Notes under the pieces: model-generated
Told to the model about the DNA's origin: nothing
Databases searched by the model: none
What the model saw: the letters and a program-made list of their open reading frames with translations, nothing else
Shown: piece after piece, positions 1-5,486 of the stretch
How positions within the stretch are numbered: position 1 is the first letter of the stretch
How the letters are laid out: every line of letters starts with the position of its first letter
Assembly (NCBI GenBank): GCA_937927885.1
Contig: CALEZJ010000504.1
Location: 1 to 6,552 of the forward strand
Direction: 5' to 3'
Length of the DNA stretch: 6,552 bases
Origin: an uncultured Paracoccaceae bacterium
GTDB lineage: Bacteria; Pseudomonadota; Alphaproteobacteria; Rhodobacterales; Rhodobacteraceae
Translations under genes and position numbers: made by a program

Positions 1-366
1 CGAACAGGCAAAGAACACCTGGTTCAGATCGCCCGGCGCCAGTTCGGCAATCCGCGCCGCAAGGGCAATCGCGGGCACATGGCTGGTCTGGAAGAAGGTG
101 TTGTAATAGGGCAGTTCCTCCATCTGCCGCGCGGCGGCCGCGGCCATGTCCTTGCGCGCATAGCCGACGTTGACGCACCACAGCCCCGCCATGCCGTCGA
201 TGATCCGGTGGCCCTCGCTGTCGGTCAGCCAGACGCCCTCGGCCGACTTGATGACGCGCGCGCCCTTTTGCGCCAGCGCCCCGTTGGCGGTGAAGGGATG
301 CATGTGATGCGCGGCATCGAGCGCCTGCAACTCGGCGGTGGGCATGTGGTTGGTGATCTGACGCAT
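1..366 (-). CDS. Class III pyruvate-type omega-aminotransferase, N-terminal part (3' end outside window)
   Basis: PLP-dependent transfer of an amino group from an omega-amine, diamine or omega-amino acid to an oxo-acid, usually pyruvate, in the cytoplasm. Only the first 122 codons are present of the roughly 450 usual in the family; the PLP lysine lies beyond the left edge. The visible part has the family hallmarks: a HHMHPFT segment at residues 20-26, GVWLTDSEGHRIIDGMAGLWCVNVGY at about 44-69 (written here only as a landmark with W63), and PYYNTFFQTSH at 87-96. This resembles SpuC (putrescine-pyruvate aminotransferase) and the Chromobacterium violaceum omega-transaminase from memory, so the substrate could be putrescine, beta-alanine or another omega-amine. 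The ATG at 366 has a GGAG ribosome site (375-378) 8 nt upstream. It lies downstream of the GntR regulator on the same strand with its own predicted promoter. Confidence 0.9.
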   Translation of the reverse strand, partial: MRQITNHMPTAELQALDAAHHMHPFTANGALAQKGARVIKSAEGVWLTDSEGHRIIDGMAGLWCVNVGYARKDMAAAAARQMEELPYYNTFFQTSHVPAIALAARIAELAPGDLNQVFFACS

Positions 367-409
367 TCCGACAACTCCGCTGGCCGCGCCGGGGCGCGGG
401 ATTCGGGTC

Positions 410-438
410 ACGATACGCCCGGGAAACCGGTTTCGCAA
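410..438 (-). promoter_or_regulatory. Predicted sigma70-type promoter of the aminotransferase gene
   Basis: On the minus strand there is a TTGCGA hexamer (433-438) and a TATCGT hexamer (410-415) separated by exactly 17 nt. Transcription would start near 403, giving a leader of about 37 nt with the GGAG site. Two palindromes sit in and next to this promoter (separate entries), which supports it being a regulated start. No experiment supports it; the call rests on spacing and hexamer match. Confidence 0.5.
423..434. promoter_or_regulatory. LacI-type operator candidate in the aminotransferase promoter spacer
   Basis: GAAACCGGTTTC is a perfect 12-bp palindrome with a central CG, the layout common among LacI-family operators. 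It fills the spacer between the predicted -35 and -10 and touches the -35, a position where bound protein would block RNA polymerase. No LacI-family gene is in the window, so the regulator is unknown. The AAACCGGTTT core occurs again at 5415-5424. Confidence 0.45.
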
Positions 439-441
439 CGC

Positions 442-455
442 AATTTGATCAAATT
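442..455. promoter_or_regulatory. Candidate operator of the neighbouring GntR regulator (copy 1)
   Basis: AATTTGATCAAATT is a perfect 14-bp palindrome, strikingly AT-rich in a GC-rich genome. It begins 3 bp upstream of the predicted -35 of the aminotransferase gene, about -40 to -52 from the predicted start. A 12/14 copy lies at 1242-1255 in front of the GntR gene. Occurrence of the same palindrome before the regulator and before its downstream gene is the usual pattern of a local autoregulated operator. The pairing with this GntR protein is inference. Confidence 0.55.
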
Positions 456-473
456 TTCGCCGCCCTTCCATCT

Positions 474-509
474 TGCCGCAAATACTCTCAGGGCAGTGAA
501 TTTGCGGCA
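474..509. repeat. 10-bp inverted repeat with 16-nt spacer between gntR and the aminotransferase gene
   Basis: TGCCGCAAAT (474-483) and its exact complement ATTTGCGGCA (500-509) flank 16 nt. A further CGCAAA at 510-515 forms a shorter inverted repeat with TTTGCG at 501-506. It could be an mRNA hairpin at the end of the gntR transcript or a two-site protein target upstream of the aminotransferase promoter. No T-tract follows on the minus strand, so it is not a standard intrinsic terminator. The remainder of the 367-562 gap shows nothing more. Confidence 0.5.
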
Positions 510-562
510 CGCAAAGAGCGGGGCGCGAGCACCCCCCTTGCCCCGACCGACCCCGGGCATTC

Positions 563-1222
563 CTACATCAGGTGAAGGCGCAGATCGGCCCGGACCCGTT
601 CGATCCCCTGCAGGATGTCGGCCTCGATGGGCTGCGCCAGGGCCGCGCCGTCGCCCTCACGCATCGCCGCCACCGCCTCCTTGTGGCGGTCGGGGCCGAT
701 CTCGCCCTCCGAGGTCATCACCACTCTGAGCGAGGGCGCGAAGCGCAGCCACAGCGACTGCGTCAGCGCGGTCAGGATCGGCGCGCCGGCGGCCTCGTAG
801 ATGGCGAAATGAAAGCGGTGATTGCCCGCCAGATAGCCGCGCAGATCCCCCGCCGCGATGGCGGCATCCACGGCAGAATCCAGCGCCTCGATCCGGTCGA
901 TGGCGGCCGCGTCCATGCGCGGCAGCGCCATCGCCGCCAGCCTCGGTTCCAGCGCGCGGCGGGCAAAGGCCAGTTCATCGGCCTGCGACAGCGTCAGGTG
1001 CGGGACAGACACGCGGCGGTTTTCGTGCAGCACCAGCGCGCCCTCGGCGGTCAGCCGCCGGATCGCCTCGCGCACGGGGGTCATGCCGGCGCCCAGCGCC
1101 GCGGTGATCCCCTGCAGCGTCACCTTTTGCCCCGGCATCAGTTCGCCGAACATCGCCATGTCCCGCAACCGGCGATAGGTCGCCTCGTGCTCGGTCAACT
1201 TTCCCGTCTGCGAGTCGCTCAC
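563..1222 (-). CDS. GntR-family transcriptional regulator, FadR subfamily with FCD domain
   Basis: DNA-binding regulator of about 219 residues. An N-terminal winged helix-turn-helix occupies roughly residues 8-70, with the recognition segment MTPVREAIRRLTAEGAL typical of GntR proteins at about 47-63. An all-helical FCD ligand domain follows (about 80-210), recognised by NHRFHFAIYEAAG at 134-146. FCD domains usually hold a metal with one Asp and three His. Here H138 and H180 are present but the Asp position is N134 and the third His position reads D202, so metal binding may be altered. The frame is open to a TTG at 1252, but that codon follows AGAAGGA with almost no spacing and would place the predicted operator inside the gene. 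I prefer the GTG at 1222, preceded by a GGTGGGGG purine run. Likely regulator of the flanking aminotransferase and hydrolase. Confidence 0.88.
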   Translation of the reverse strand: MSDSQTGKLTEHEATYRRLRDMAMFGELMPGQKVTLQGITAALGAGMTPVREAIRRLTAEGALVLHENRRVSVPHLTLSQADELAFARRALEPRLAAMALPRMDAAAIDRIEALDSAVDAAIAAGDLRGYLAGNHRFHFAIYEAAGAPILTALTQSLWLRFAPSLRVVMTSEGEIGPDRHKEAVAAMREGDGAALAQPIEADILQGIERVRADLRLHLM

Positions 1223-1241
1223 CGGCGCCCCCACCCGCGAT

Positions 1242-1255
1242 AATCTGATCAAATC
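1242..1255. promoter_or_regulatory. Candidate GntR operator (copy 2) in the gntR / P1-hydrolase divergent gap
   Basis: AATCTGATCAAATC matches the perfect palindrome at 442-455 in 12 of 14 positions and keeps the central TGATCA. It lies 20-33 bp upstream of the preferred GTG start of gntR and about 80 bp upstream of the hydrolase start, so a bound regulator could affect either direction. I could not place a convincing -35/-10 pair for either gene in the 111-bp gap. Confidence 0.5.
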
Positions 1256-1333
1256 CTTCTAGGGGATCGCCGCGCATCTGCCTAGCACTTTGCCGCGTCG
1301 CGCCCTATCCTGGCCCAAAGCCTGAAGGTTCCC

Positions 1334-2320
1334 ATGCCCCGACCCGGAAAGCGCAACCTGATCACCGATGTCCCCGGCCTGAGCGTCGGCAGCGCGGGCG
1401 ATTCGCGGGTCAAGACCGGCGTCACCGTGCTTTTGGGCGCGGCGCCGATGGTCGCCGGGGTGCATGTGATGGGCGGCGCGCCCGGCACGCGGGAAACCGA
1501 TCTGCTGGCCCCTGACCGGATGGTGCAGGCGGTCGATGCGCTGGTGCTGTCGGGCGGATCGGCCTTTGGCCTTGCCGCGGCGCAGGGGGTGATGGACGCG
1601 CTGGCGGCGATGGGCCGGGGCTTTGCCGTGGGGCCGGCGCGCGTGCCCATCGTGCCCGCGGCGATCCTCTTTGACCTGTTGAACGGCGGCGCCAAGGATT
1701 GGACCGAAAACCCCTATCCCGCGCTGGGCCGTGCGGCACTGGCCGACTGCGGCGCGGATTTCGCGCTGGGCAGCGCGGGCGCCGGGCTGGGCGCCACGGT
1801 GGCCGGGTTGAAAGGGGGGCTGGGCTCGGCGTCCCTGGTGCTGGACAGCGGCATCACCGTGGGCGCGCTGGTCGCGGTCAACGCGGTGGGTAGCGTCACG
1901 CAGGGGCCGCAAGGGCATTTCTGGGCGGCCCCGTTCGAGATCGGCGCCGAATTCGGCGGCCTCGGCGTGGCGCCTTTGACCGCGCCGCTGTTCCCGCCGC
2001 CCCTGAAACGGCTGGGCGAGGCCACGACCATCGCCATCGTCGCCACCGATGCGGCGCTGACGAAACCGCAGGCCACGCGCCTTGCCACGGCGGCACAGGA
2101 CGGCATCGCCCGCGCCATCGTCCCCGCGCACACGCCCCATGACGGCGATCTGGTGTTTGCGGCTTCGACCGGGCAGCGCCCGCTGCCCGAGGGCGCGGCG
2201 CTGGAACTGGGCCATGCGGCGGCGCTGTGCCTGAGCCGGGCCATCGCGCGCGGGGTCTTTCTGGCCACGCCCGCCAGCGGCGACCCGCTGCCCACCTGGC
2301 GCCAGCGTCACGCCGGGTGA
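1334..2320 (+). CDS. P1 family peptidase / DmpA-BapA-NylC type N-terminal-nucleophile amidohydrolase
   Basis: A 328-residue member of the DmpA family (MEROPS S58-like). These are made as one chain and cut themselves into two subunits; the new N-terminal Ser or Thr of the small subunit is the nucleophile. Family activities include D/L-aminopeptidase, beta-peptidyl aminopeptidase and nylon-oligomer hydrolase. Visible landmarks: ITDVPGLSVG at 10-19, the glycine-rich LVLSGGSAFGLAAAQGV at about 70-86, VAVNAVGSV at 180-188, and the cleavage region EATTIAIVATDAALTK at 229-244. Thr231 is the likely nucleophile, preceded by Ala rather than the frequent Asn. DGDLVFAASTG at 270-280 is the conserved C-terminal segment. 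The ATG has GAAGG (1324-1328) 5 nt upstream. It is divergent from gntR; with the nearby omega-aminotransferase it suggests breakdown of amides of beta- or omega-amino acids. No signal peptide, so cytoplasmic. Confidence 0.9.
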   Translation: MPRPGKRNLITDVPGLSVGSAGDSRVKTGVTVLLGAAPMVAGVHVMGGAPGTRETDLLAPDRMVQAVDALVLSGGSAFGLAAAQGVMDALAAMGRGFAVGPARVPIVPAAILFDLLNGGAKDWTENPYPALGRAALADCGADFALGSAGAGLGATVAGLKGGLGSASLVLDSGITVGALVAVNAVGSVTQGPQGHFWAAPFEIGAEFGGLGVAPLTAPLFPPPLKRLGEATTIAIVATDAALTKPQATRLATAAQDGIARAIVPAHTPHDGDLVFAASTGQRPLPEGAALELGHAAALCLSRAIARGVFLATPASGDPLPTWRQRHAG

Positions 2321-2685
2321 GCCACCCGGCACTGCGCCTGCGCCTCGGCGGCGCGGCGGGTTTCGCGGTCCAACTGGCGTTCCAAGAGCGCGATGCGCTC
2401 GCGCTCCAGCTCGGGGTTTATGCGGTGGTGGATCTCGTCGTAATCCTGCTCCATCCGCATGCAGGCATAGGGCGTCACGCCGGGCCCGCCGCAGACCGAG
2501 GGCACCATGCGCGGCACCGGAATGCGTTCGACCGTATAGCCCCGCGCCAGCGCCACGCGGCGGTCGGTCAATTCGCGCTCGATCGCGCGCACGTCGCGCG
2601 CGGCCTCGTTCAGGCATTGCTCCAGCGGCGTGGCGCAGGCAGCCAGCACCAGGAGCATCGGGATCACGGCATAGCGCAGCATCAT
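2308..2685 (-). CDS. Small predicted lipoprotein of unknown function
   Basis: 125 residues. An N-terminal hydrophobic stretch (about residues 4-16) ends in a lipobox LAAC with Cys17 as the lipidation site, so the protein should be anchored to a membrane facing the periplasm. Four further cysteines (24, 65, 75, 119) could form disulfides in the periplasm. The C-terminal third (about 84-117) is charged, Glu/Arg-rich and probably helical or coiled coil. It resembles small rhodobacterial lipoproteins with a Cys-x6-DxR pattern and an ARGY motif (here 48-50), which I know only as uncharacterised. Its ATG overlaps the stop of the Trm112 gene (ATGA), so it is likely translated by coupling as the last gene of the operon; a second ATG one codon later is equally possible. 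Its 3' end overlaps the convergent hydrolase by 13 bp. Confidence 0.8.
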   Translation of the reverse strand: MMLRYAVIPMLLVLAACATPLEQCLNEAARDVRAIERELTDRRVALARGYTVERIPVPRMVPSVCGGPGVTPYACMRMEQDYDEIHHRINPELERERIALLERQLDRETRRAAEAQAQCRVAHPA

Positions 2686-2864
2686 TCCACCTCGCGGGCT
2701 TCGGATGCCAGCATGATGGGGATTCCGCCGCGAATCGGAAAGGCCAGATGCGCGCTGGCCGAGATCAATTCCTGCGCCGCCGCGTCATAGCTGAGCCGCC
2801 CCTGCGTGACCGGGCAGACCAGCGCCTCGAGCATCTTGCGGTCGAATTTCGGCGCCTCGCTCAT
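2682..2864 (-). CDS. Trm112 family protein (UPF0434/YcaR-like)
   Basis: A 60-residue protein spanning the whole small Trm112 domain. Landmarks are [16 protein letters not shown] at 12-27 and the signature [16 protein letters not shown] at 37-52. In eukaryotes and archaea Trm112 is an activating partner of methyltransferases; the bacterial role is not well established. Only one cysteine (C17) is present, as expected for the bacterial form, so no four-Cys zinc site. Its ATG overlaps the stop of the LON-domain gene by 4 bp, and its stop overlaps the next start, indicating translational coupling. Confidence 0.92.
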   Translation of the reverse strand: MSEAPKFDRKMLEALVCPVTQGRLSYDAAAQELISASAHLAFPIRGGIPIMLASEAREVE

Positions 2865-3478
2865 TGCAGCCGCTCGCCGTCATCCTGCGCGCGCAGGGCG
2901 AATTCCATCAGCGTCACCAGGGTTTCGCGGCGGGTGGACAGCGAGGGCGCCTCGAGCAGCGCCTGCTTTTCCTCGGGCTGGAACGGACACAGCATCGACA
3001 ACGCGTTGATAAGCAATTCGTCATCGGCGCCTGTCAGGCTTTCCCATTCGGCATTGAGCGCCGTCGCCGCAAAGAACCGCCGGAGCCGGGCAAAGAACGC
3101 GGCGCGTTCCAGCCCCGGGTCCTTTTCGGCCGGGCCCAGATCGCGCTCGAACCCCGCCCAGCCGACGCGCGCCCGGCGATAGGGCGATTCGCCGGTCACT
3201 TCCTCGAGCAGGCGGAAGCGGGACACGCCGGTCAGCGTGATCATGTAGCGCCCGTCCTCGGTTTCGGACATGGCGGTCAGCCGCCCGGCGCAGCCGATGG
3301 CATGGAGGCGCGACACCCCGCCGACCGGGGTCGCGCGCGGCATCACCATGCAATCTTCGAGCATCGCCAGATAGCGCGGCTCGAAGATGTGCAGCGGCAG
3401 CTTTGCGCGCGGCAACAACAAGGCCCCCGGGAGGGGAAACAAGGCAATCGTGTCAGGAAGATCGGCAGATTTCAGCAT
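2861..3478 (-). CDS. LON peptidase substrate-binding (LAN/ASB) domain protein
   Basis: 205 residues containing the N-terminal substrate-recognition domain of Lon protease without the ATPase or protease parts. The start [19 protein letters not shown] and [14 protein letters not shown] (about 27-40) are diagnostic, followed by [17 protein letters not shown] at 62-78 and the [11 protein letters not shown] strand at 80-90. The C-terminal half is helical. These stand-alone proteins may select or present misfolded substrates, but function is not established. The gene starts 26 bp after the cnoX stop and overlaps the Trm112 start by 4 bp. Its own ribosome site is weak (GGG close to the ATG), so coupling to cnoX is plausible. 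The grouping with a CnoX chaperedoxin suggests a protein quality-control operon. Confidence 0.92.
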   Translation of the reverse strand: MLKSADLPDTIALFPLPGALLLPRAKLPLHIFEPRYLAMLEDCMVMPRATPVGGVSRLHAIGCAGRLTAMSETEDGRYMITLTGVSRFRLLEEVTGESPYRRARVGWAGFERDLGPAEKDPGLERAAFFARLRRFFAATALNAEWESLTGADDELLINALSMLCPFQPEEKQALLEAPSLSTRRETLVTLMEFALRAQDDGERLQ

Positions 3479-3504
3479 GGCCCTGACATAGTGCGCGCGC
3501 GCCC

Positions 3505-4410
3505 TCAGGCAAATATCATCGACGACAACCGCCGCCGTCCCTTGACCACCAGCGGATCATTCGGCTTCAGCGCGTCGAAAATGGTGAAAAGCTGCGCCTT
3601 TGCCGCGGCGTTGTTCCATTCGCGGTCGCGGCGGAACAATTCGAGCAGCGCCTCGATCGCCCCTTCGACATCGCCGTTCGCATAGAGCGCCTGCGCCAGG
3701 TCGAACCGCGCCTGATGATCCGCCGGATCGGCGGCCAGCTTTGCCCGCAACTCGTCGACGGGGCCGGCCTGAGCTGCCTGCCGCGCCAGCGCCAGTTGCG
3801 CGCGCGCGGCCTCGACCTCTTGCGATTTGGTCACGGCGGCGGGGGCGTTGGCCAGCAGCGCCTCGACCTGATCGAAATTGCCCGCCGCGATATGCGCCCG
3901 CGCGAGACCGGCAAAGGCGCGCGCGTTCTCGGGCTCTTCGGCCAGCACGGCGGCAAAGACCTCGGCGGCATCGACCGCCGCGCCCTCGGCCAGCATCGCG
4001 TCGGCCTCGTCGAGCGCGGCGCTGAGCCCCTCGTCCTCGCCCGCCAGAGCGGCCAGCTTGTCGACGAACTTCTTCAACTCGGACGCGGGCAGGGCGCCCT
4101 GGAACGCATCCACCGGCCGCCCCTTGTGAAAGGCATAGACTGTCGGGATCGACTGGATGCGCAACTGCGCGGCGATGGTCTGGTTCTCGTCGACATTGAC
4201 CTTGACCATCCGCACCTTGCCCTTGGCCGCCGTCACGGCCGCCTCCAGCGCCGGGCCGAGTGTCTTGCAAGGGCCGCACCACGGCGCCCAGAAATCGACG
4301 ATCACCGGCACATCGACGCTGGCGTCGATGACGTCCTGCATGAAGTTGGCTTCACTGGTGTCCTTGATCCACTCGCCCTTGGCAGGCGCGGCGGCGATAT
4401 TGCCCAACAT
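3505..4410 (-). CDS. cnoX: CnoX-like thioredoxin/TPR chaperedoxin (YbbN family)
   Basis: 301 residues. An N-terminal thioredoxin fold (about 15-122) carries the complete active site WCGPC (44-48) after VPVIVDFWA, with the cis-Pro region IQSIPTVYAF downstream. A helical tail with TPR-like repeats (about 130-290) follows, including a final repeat with DLAQALYANGDVEGAIEALL. This matches YbbN/CnoX, a holdase that protects substrates from over-oxidation and hands them to GroEL and DnaK. E. coli CnoX has lost one catalytic cysteine, whereas alphaproteobacterial forms such as Caulobacter keep CXXC; this one should be redox active. The ATG is preceded by AAGGGG about 6 nt upstream. It probably heads an operon with the LON-domain, Trm112 and lipoprotein genes, from the promoter at 4439-4467. 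Confidence 0.9.
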   Translation of the reverse strand: MLGNIAAAPAKGEWIKDTSEANFMQDVIDASVDVPVIVDFWAPWCGPCKTLGPALEAAVTAAKGKVRMVKVNVDENQTIAAQLRIQSIPTVYAFHKGRPVDAFQGALPASELKKFVDKLAALAGEDEGLSAALDEADAMLAEGAAVDAAEVFAAVLAEEPENARAFAGLARAHIAAGNFDQVEALLANAPAAVTKSQEVEAARAQLALARQAAQAGPVDELRAKLAADPADHQARFDLAQALYANGDVEGAIEALLELFRRDREWNNAAAKAQLFTIFDALKPNDPLVVKGRRRLSSMIFA

Positions 4411-4438
4411 GGCAGTCCCCTTGCATTGGCTTTGCCCC

Positions 4439-4467
4439 TATATGCGTCCGCAACCGGCGCGTTCCAA
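4439..4467 (-). promoter_or_regulatory. Predicted promoter of the cnoX operon
   Basis: In the 89-bp gap between xthA and cnoX the minus strand has TTGGAA (4462-4467), a 17-nt spacer and CATATA (4439-4444). The start would be near 4432, leaving a leader of about 22 nt with the AAGGGG ribosome site. This is the most AT-rich spot in the gap. No intrinsic terminator for xthA is visible, so read-through from xthA is also possible. Confidence 0.4.
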
Positions 4468-4499
4468 GGGGGCAATCGGGCGCAGGCGTCGCGCTTTTC

Positions 4500-5282
4500 C
4501 TAGAGATCGAACCGCGCCACCACCGGCGCGTGGTCTGAGGGCTGCTCCCACCCCCGCGCCGCGCGCAGGATGCGCGAGCCATGCGCCGCAGCGCCGATAT
4601 CCGCGCTGGCCCAGACATGATCCAGCCGCCGCCCCTTGTCGGCGCTGTCCCAATCCGGGCTGCGGTAAGACCACCAGCTGTAGACCTGCCCCGTCGGCAT
4701 GTCCTGCCGCGTCACATCGACCCAGCCGCCGGCGGCGCGGGCGTCCTCGAACAGGTTGACCTCGACGGGCGTGTGGCTGACCACCTTCAAGAGGGCCTTG
4801 TGGTTCCACACATCATCCTCGCGCGGGGCGATGTTCAGATCGCCCACCAGGATCGACCGCCGCGCGCCCTTGAACCGGTCGCGCATCTCGGCGACGAAAT
4901 CCAGCTTGTGGCCGAATTTCTCGTTCACCGCGCGTGCGGGTTCGTCACCCCCGGCGGGCACATAGCAATTGTGGATCACCACGCCGTTTTCCAGTTCGGC
5001 CGCCACATGGCGCGCATCGCCCCTGGCGCAGAAGTCGATATGCCCCGCGTCGCGGATCGGCAGGCGCGACAGGATCGCCACGCCGTTATACCCCTTTTGC
5101 CCGCGCGCCACGGCATGGCCCCAGCCCATCGCCGCGAATTCGGCCAGCGGCATCTTGTCGACCGGGCTCTTGCATTCCTGCAGGCACAGGATGTCGGGCG
5201 ATTCCTCGGCGAGGAATTTCTGCACCAGCCCGGCCCGCAGACGGACCGAGTTGATGTTCCAGGTGGCGAGGGTGAAGGGCAT
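4500..5282 (-). CDS. xthA: Exodeoxyribonuclease III
   Basis: 260-residue AP endonuclease/3'-5' exonuclease of the EEP superfamily, acting in base excision repair by incising abasic sites and cleaning 3' ends. Catalytic residues are visible: N9 in ATWNINSVR, E36 in LCLQECK, Y107, D148 and N150 in VGDLNIAP, D221 in RRLDHVWAS, and the C-terminal SDHAPV with D250 and H251. Length fits the family (about 260-270). The frame stays open 38 codons further upstream, but MPFTLATWN is the normal N-terminus. The ATG at 5282 has a GGAG site 6 nt upstream, and the longer reading would run into the sRNA/terminator region. It stands between a terminator and the cnoX operon. Confidence 0.95.
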   Translation of the reverse strand: MPFTLATWNINSVRLRAGLVQKFLAEESPDILCLQECKSPVDKMPLAEFAAMGWGHAVARGQKGYNGVAILSRLPIRDAGHIDFCARGDARHVAAELENGVVIHNCYVPAGGDEPARAVNEKFGHKLDFVAEMRDRFKGARRSILVGDLNIAPREDDVWNHKALLKVVSHTPVEVNLFEDARAAGGWVDVTRQDMPTGQVYSWWSYRSPDWDSADKGRRLDHVWASADIGAAAHGSRILRAARGWEQPSDHAPVVARFDL

Positions 5283-5307
5283 GACGGCTCCGATGCTGAC
5301 TGACGCC

Positions 5308-5336
5308 GGGATACACCCTGCATCGCCGGTGCGAAA
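5308..5336 (-). promoter_or_regulatory. Weak promoter candidate for xthA
   Basis: Minus-strand TTTCGC (5331-5336), 17-nt spacer and TATCCC (5308-5313), located between the upstream terminator and the xthA start. Both hexamers are poor matches, but because an intrinsic terminator lies at 5351-5387 xthA should need a promoter within these 68 bp. Confidence 0.25.
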
Positions 5337-5350
5337 CCCGCGCGCCCGGT

Positions 5351-5387
5351 AAAAAAGAGCGGCCCCGCACGCCAGAACGTCGGGGCC
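5351..5387 (-). terminator. Rho-independent terminator of module copy A
   Basis: GGCCCCG (5381-5387 on the complement) pairs with CGGGGCC (5361-5367), extended by ACG/CGT with one bulged G around a UUCUGG loop. A short GCUC spacer and six U (5351-5356) follow. Directional for minus-strand transcripts; it insulates xthA from upstream transcription. Confidence 0.8.
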
Positions 5388-5404
5388 AAAGTCCAACAGG
5401 GAGG
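5351..5404 (-). ncRNA. Candidate FNR-controlled small RNA with anti-Shine-Dalgarno motif (module copy A)
   Basis: On the minus strand a compact unit of about 54 nt: CCUCCC at the predicted 5' end, UGUUGGACUUU as single-stranded linker, a 7+3 bp GC-rich hairpin with a 6-nt loop, and a U6 run. The layout (short seed, linker, Rho-independent terminator) is that of a minimal sRNA. CCUCC copies the 3' end of 16S rRNA and could pair with GGAGG ribosome sites of mRNAs. This is the principle described for the alphaproteobacterial CcsR/'cuckoo' RNAs with CCUCCUCCC motifs, though here the motif is at the 5' end rather than in a loop. The predicted start from the upstream FNR box falls at 5403. No ORF of note lies inside. 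Alternatively it is only a terminator for read-through from the response regulator. Confidence 0.5.
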
Positions 5405-5409
5405 CCCCC

Positions 5410-5451
5410 TTGGTAAACCGGTTTCCTGCATGTGCCTTTGACGCAGATCAA
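5410..5451 (-). promoter_or_regulatory. FNR/FnrL-box promoter reading toward module copy A
   Basis: TTGATCTGCGTCAA on the minus strand (5438-5451; plus TTGACGCAGATCAA) matches the FNR consensus TTGAT-N4-ATCAA in 9 of 10 defined positions. Its centre is between 5444 and 5445. A class II site centred at -41.5 places the start at 5403, the first bases of the CCUCCC motif. A TACCAA hexamer at 5410-5415 falls at -12 to -7 of that start. Box, -10 and RNA 5' end therefore agree independently. No binding data are available. Confidence 0.5.
5415..5424. promoter_or_regulatory. Second AAACCGGTTT palindrome, in the sRNA promoter
   Basis: A 10-bp perfect palindrome identical to the core at 424-433. It lies between the FNR box and the predicted -10, about -12 to -21, where a repressor would block polymerase. 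A LacI-family regulator is one possibility; chance is another. Confidence 0.3.
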
Positions 5452-5459
5452 CCCGACAG

Positions 5460-5486
5460 AAAAAAGGCCCGGCACAAGGCCGGGCC
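5460..5486 (-). terminator. Rho-independent terminator of the response regulator / module copy B
   Basis: A perfect 8-bp stem GGCCCGGC (complement of 5479-5486) with GCCGGGCC (complement of 5466-5473), loop CUUGU, followed at once by six U (5460-5465). A strong intrinsic terminator for minus-strand transcription coming from the response-regulator gene. Confidence 0.88.

Noticed and set aside
520..535. GGGGCGCGAGCACCCC hairpin as terminator of gntR
   Set aside because: The stem is short with a G-U pair and only a CTCTTT-like tail follows on the minus strand; too weak to call.
79..729. Long plus-strand open frame over the aminotransferase and gntR 3' end
   Set aside because: Proline/arginine-rich translation of GC-rich antisense DNA; real genes with clear domains lie on the other strand.
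1239..1244. GATAAT as -10 of the P1 hydrolase promoter
   Set aside because: No -35-like hexamer at 17 nt, and the leader would be about 85 nt; cannot be supported.
1259..2617. 452-codon minus-strand open frame opposite the P1 hydrolase
   Set aside because: Arg/Ala/Gly-rich shadow frame without recognisable domain; the plus-strand hydrolase has clear family motifs.
5283..5396. 38-codon N-terminal extension of xthA
   Set aside because: Family N-terminus is at MPFTLATWN with a good ribosome site; the extension runs through the terminator hairpin of module A.
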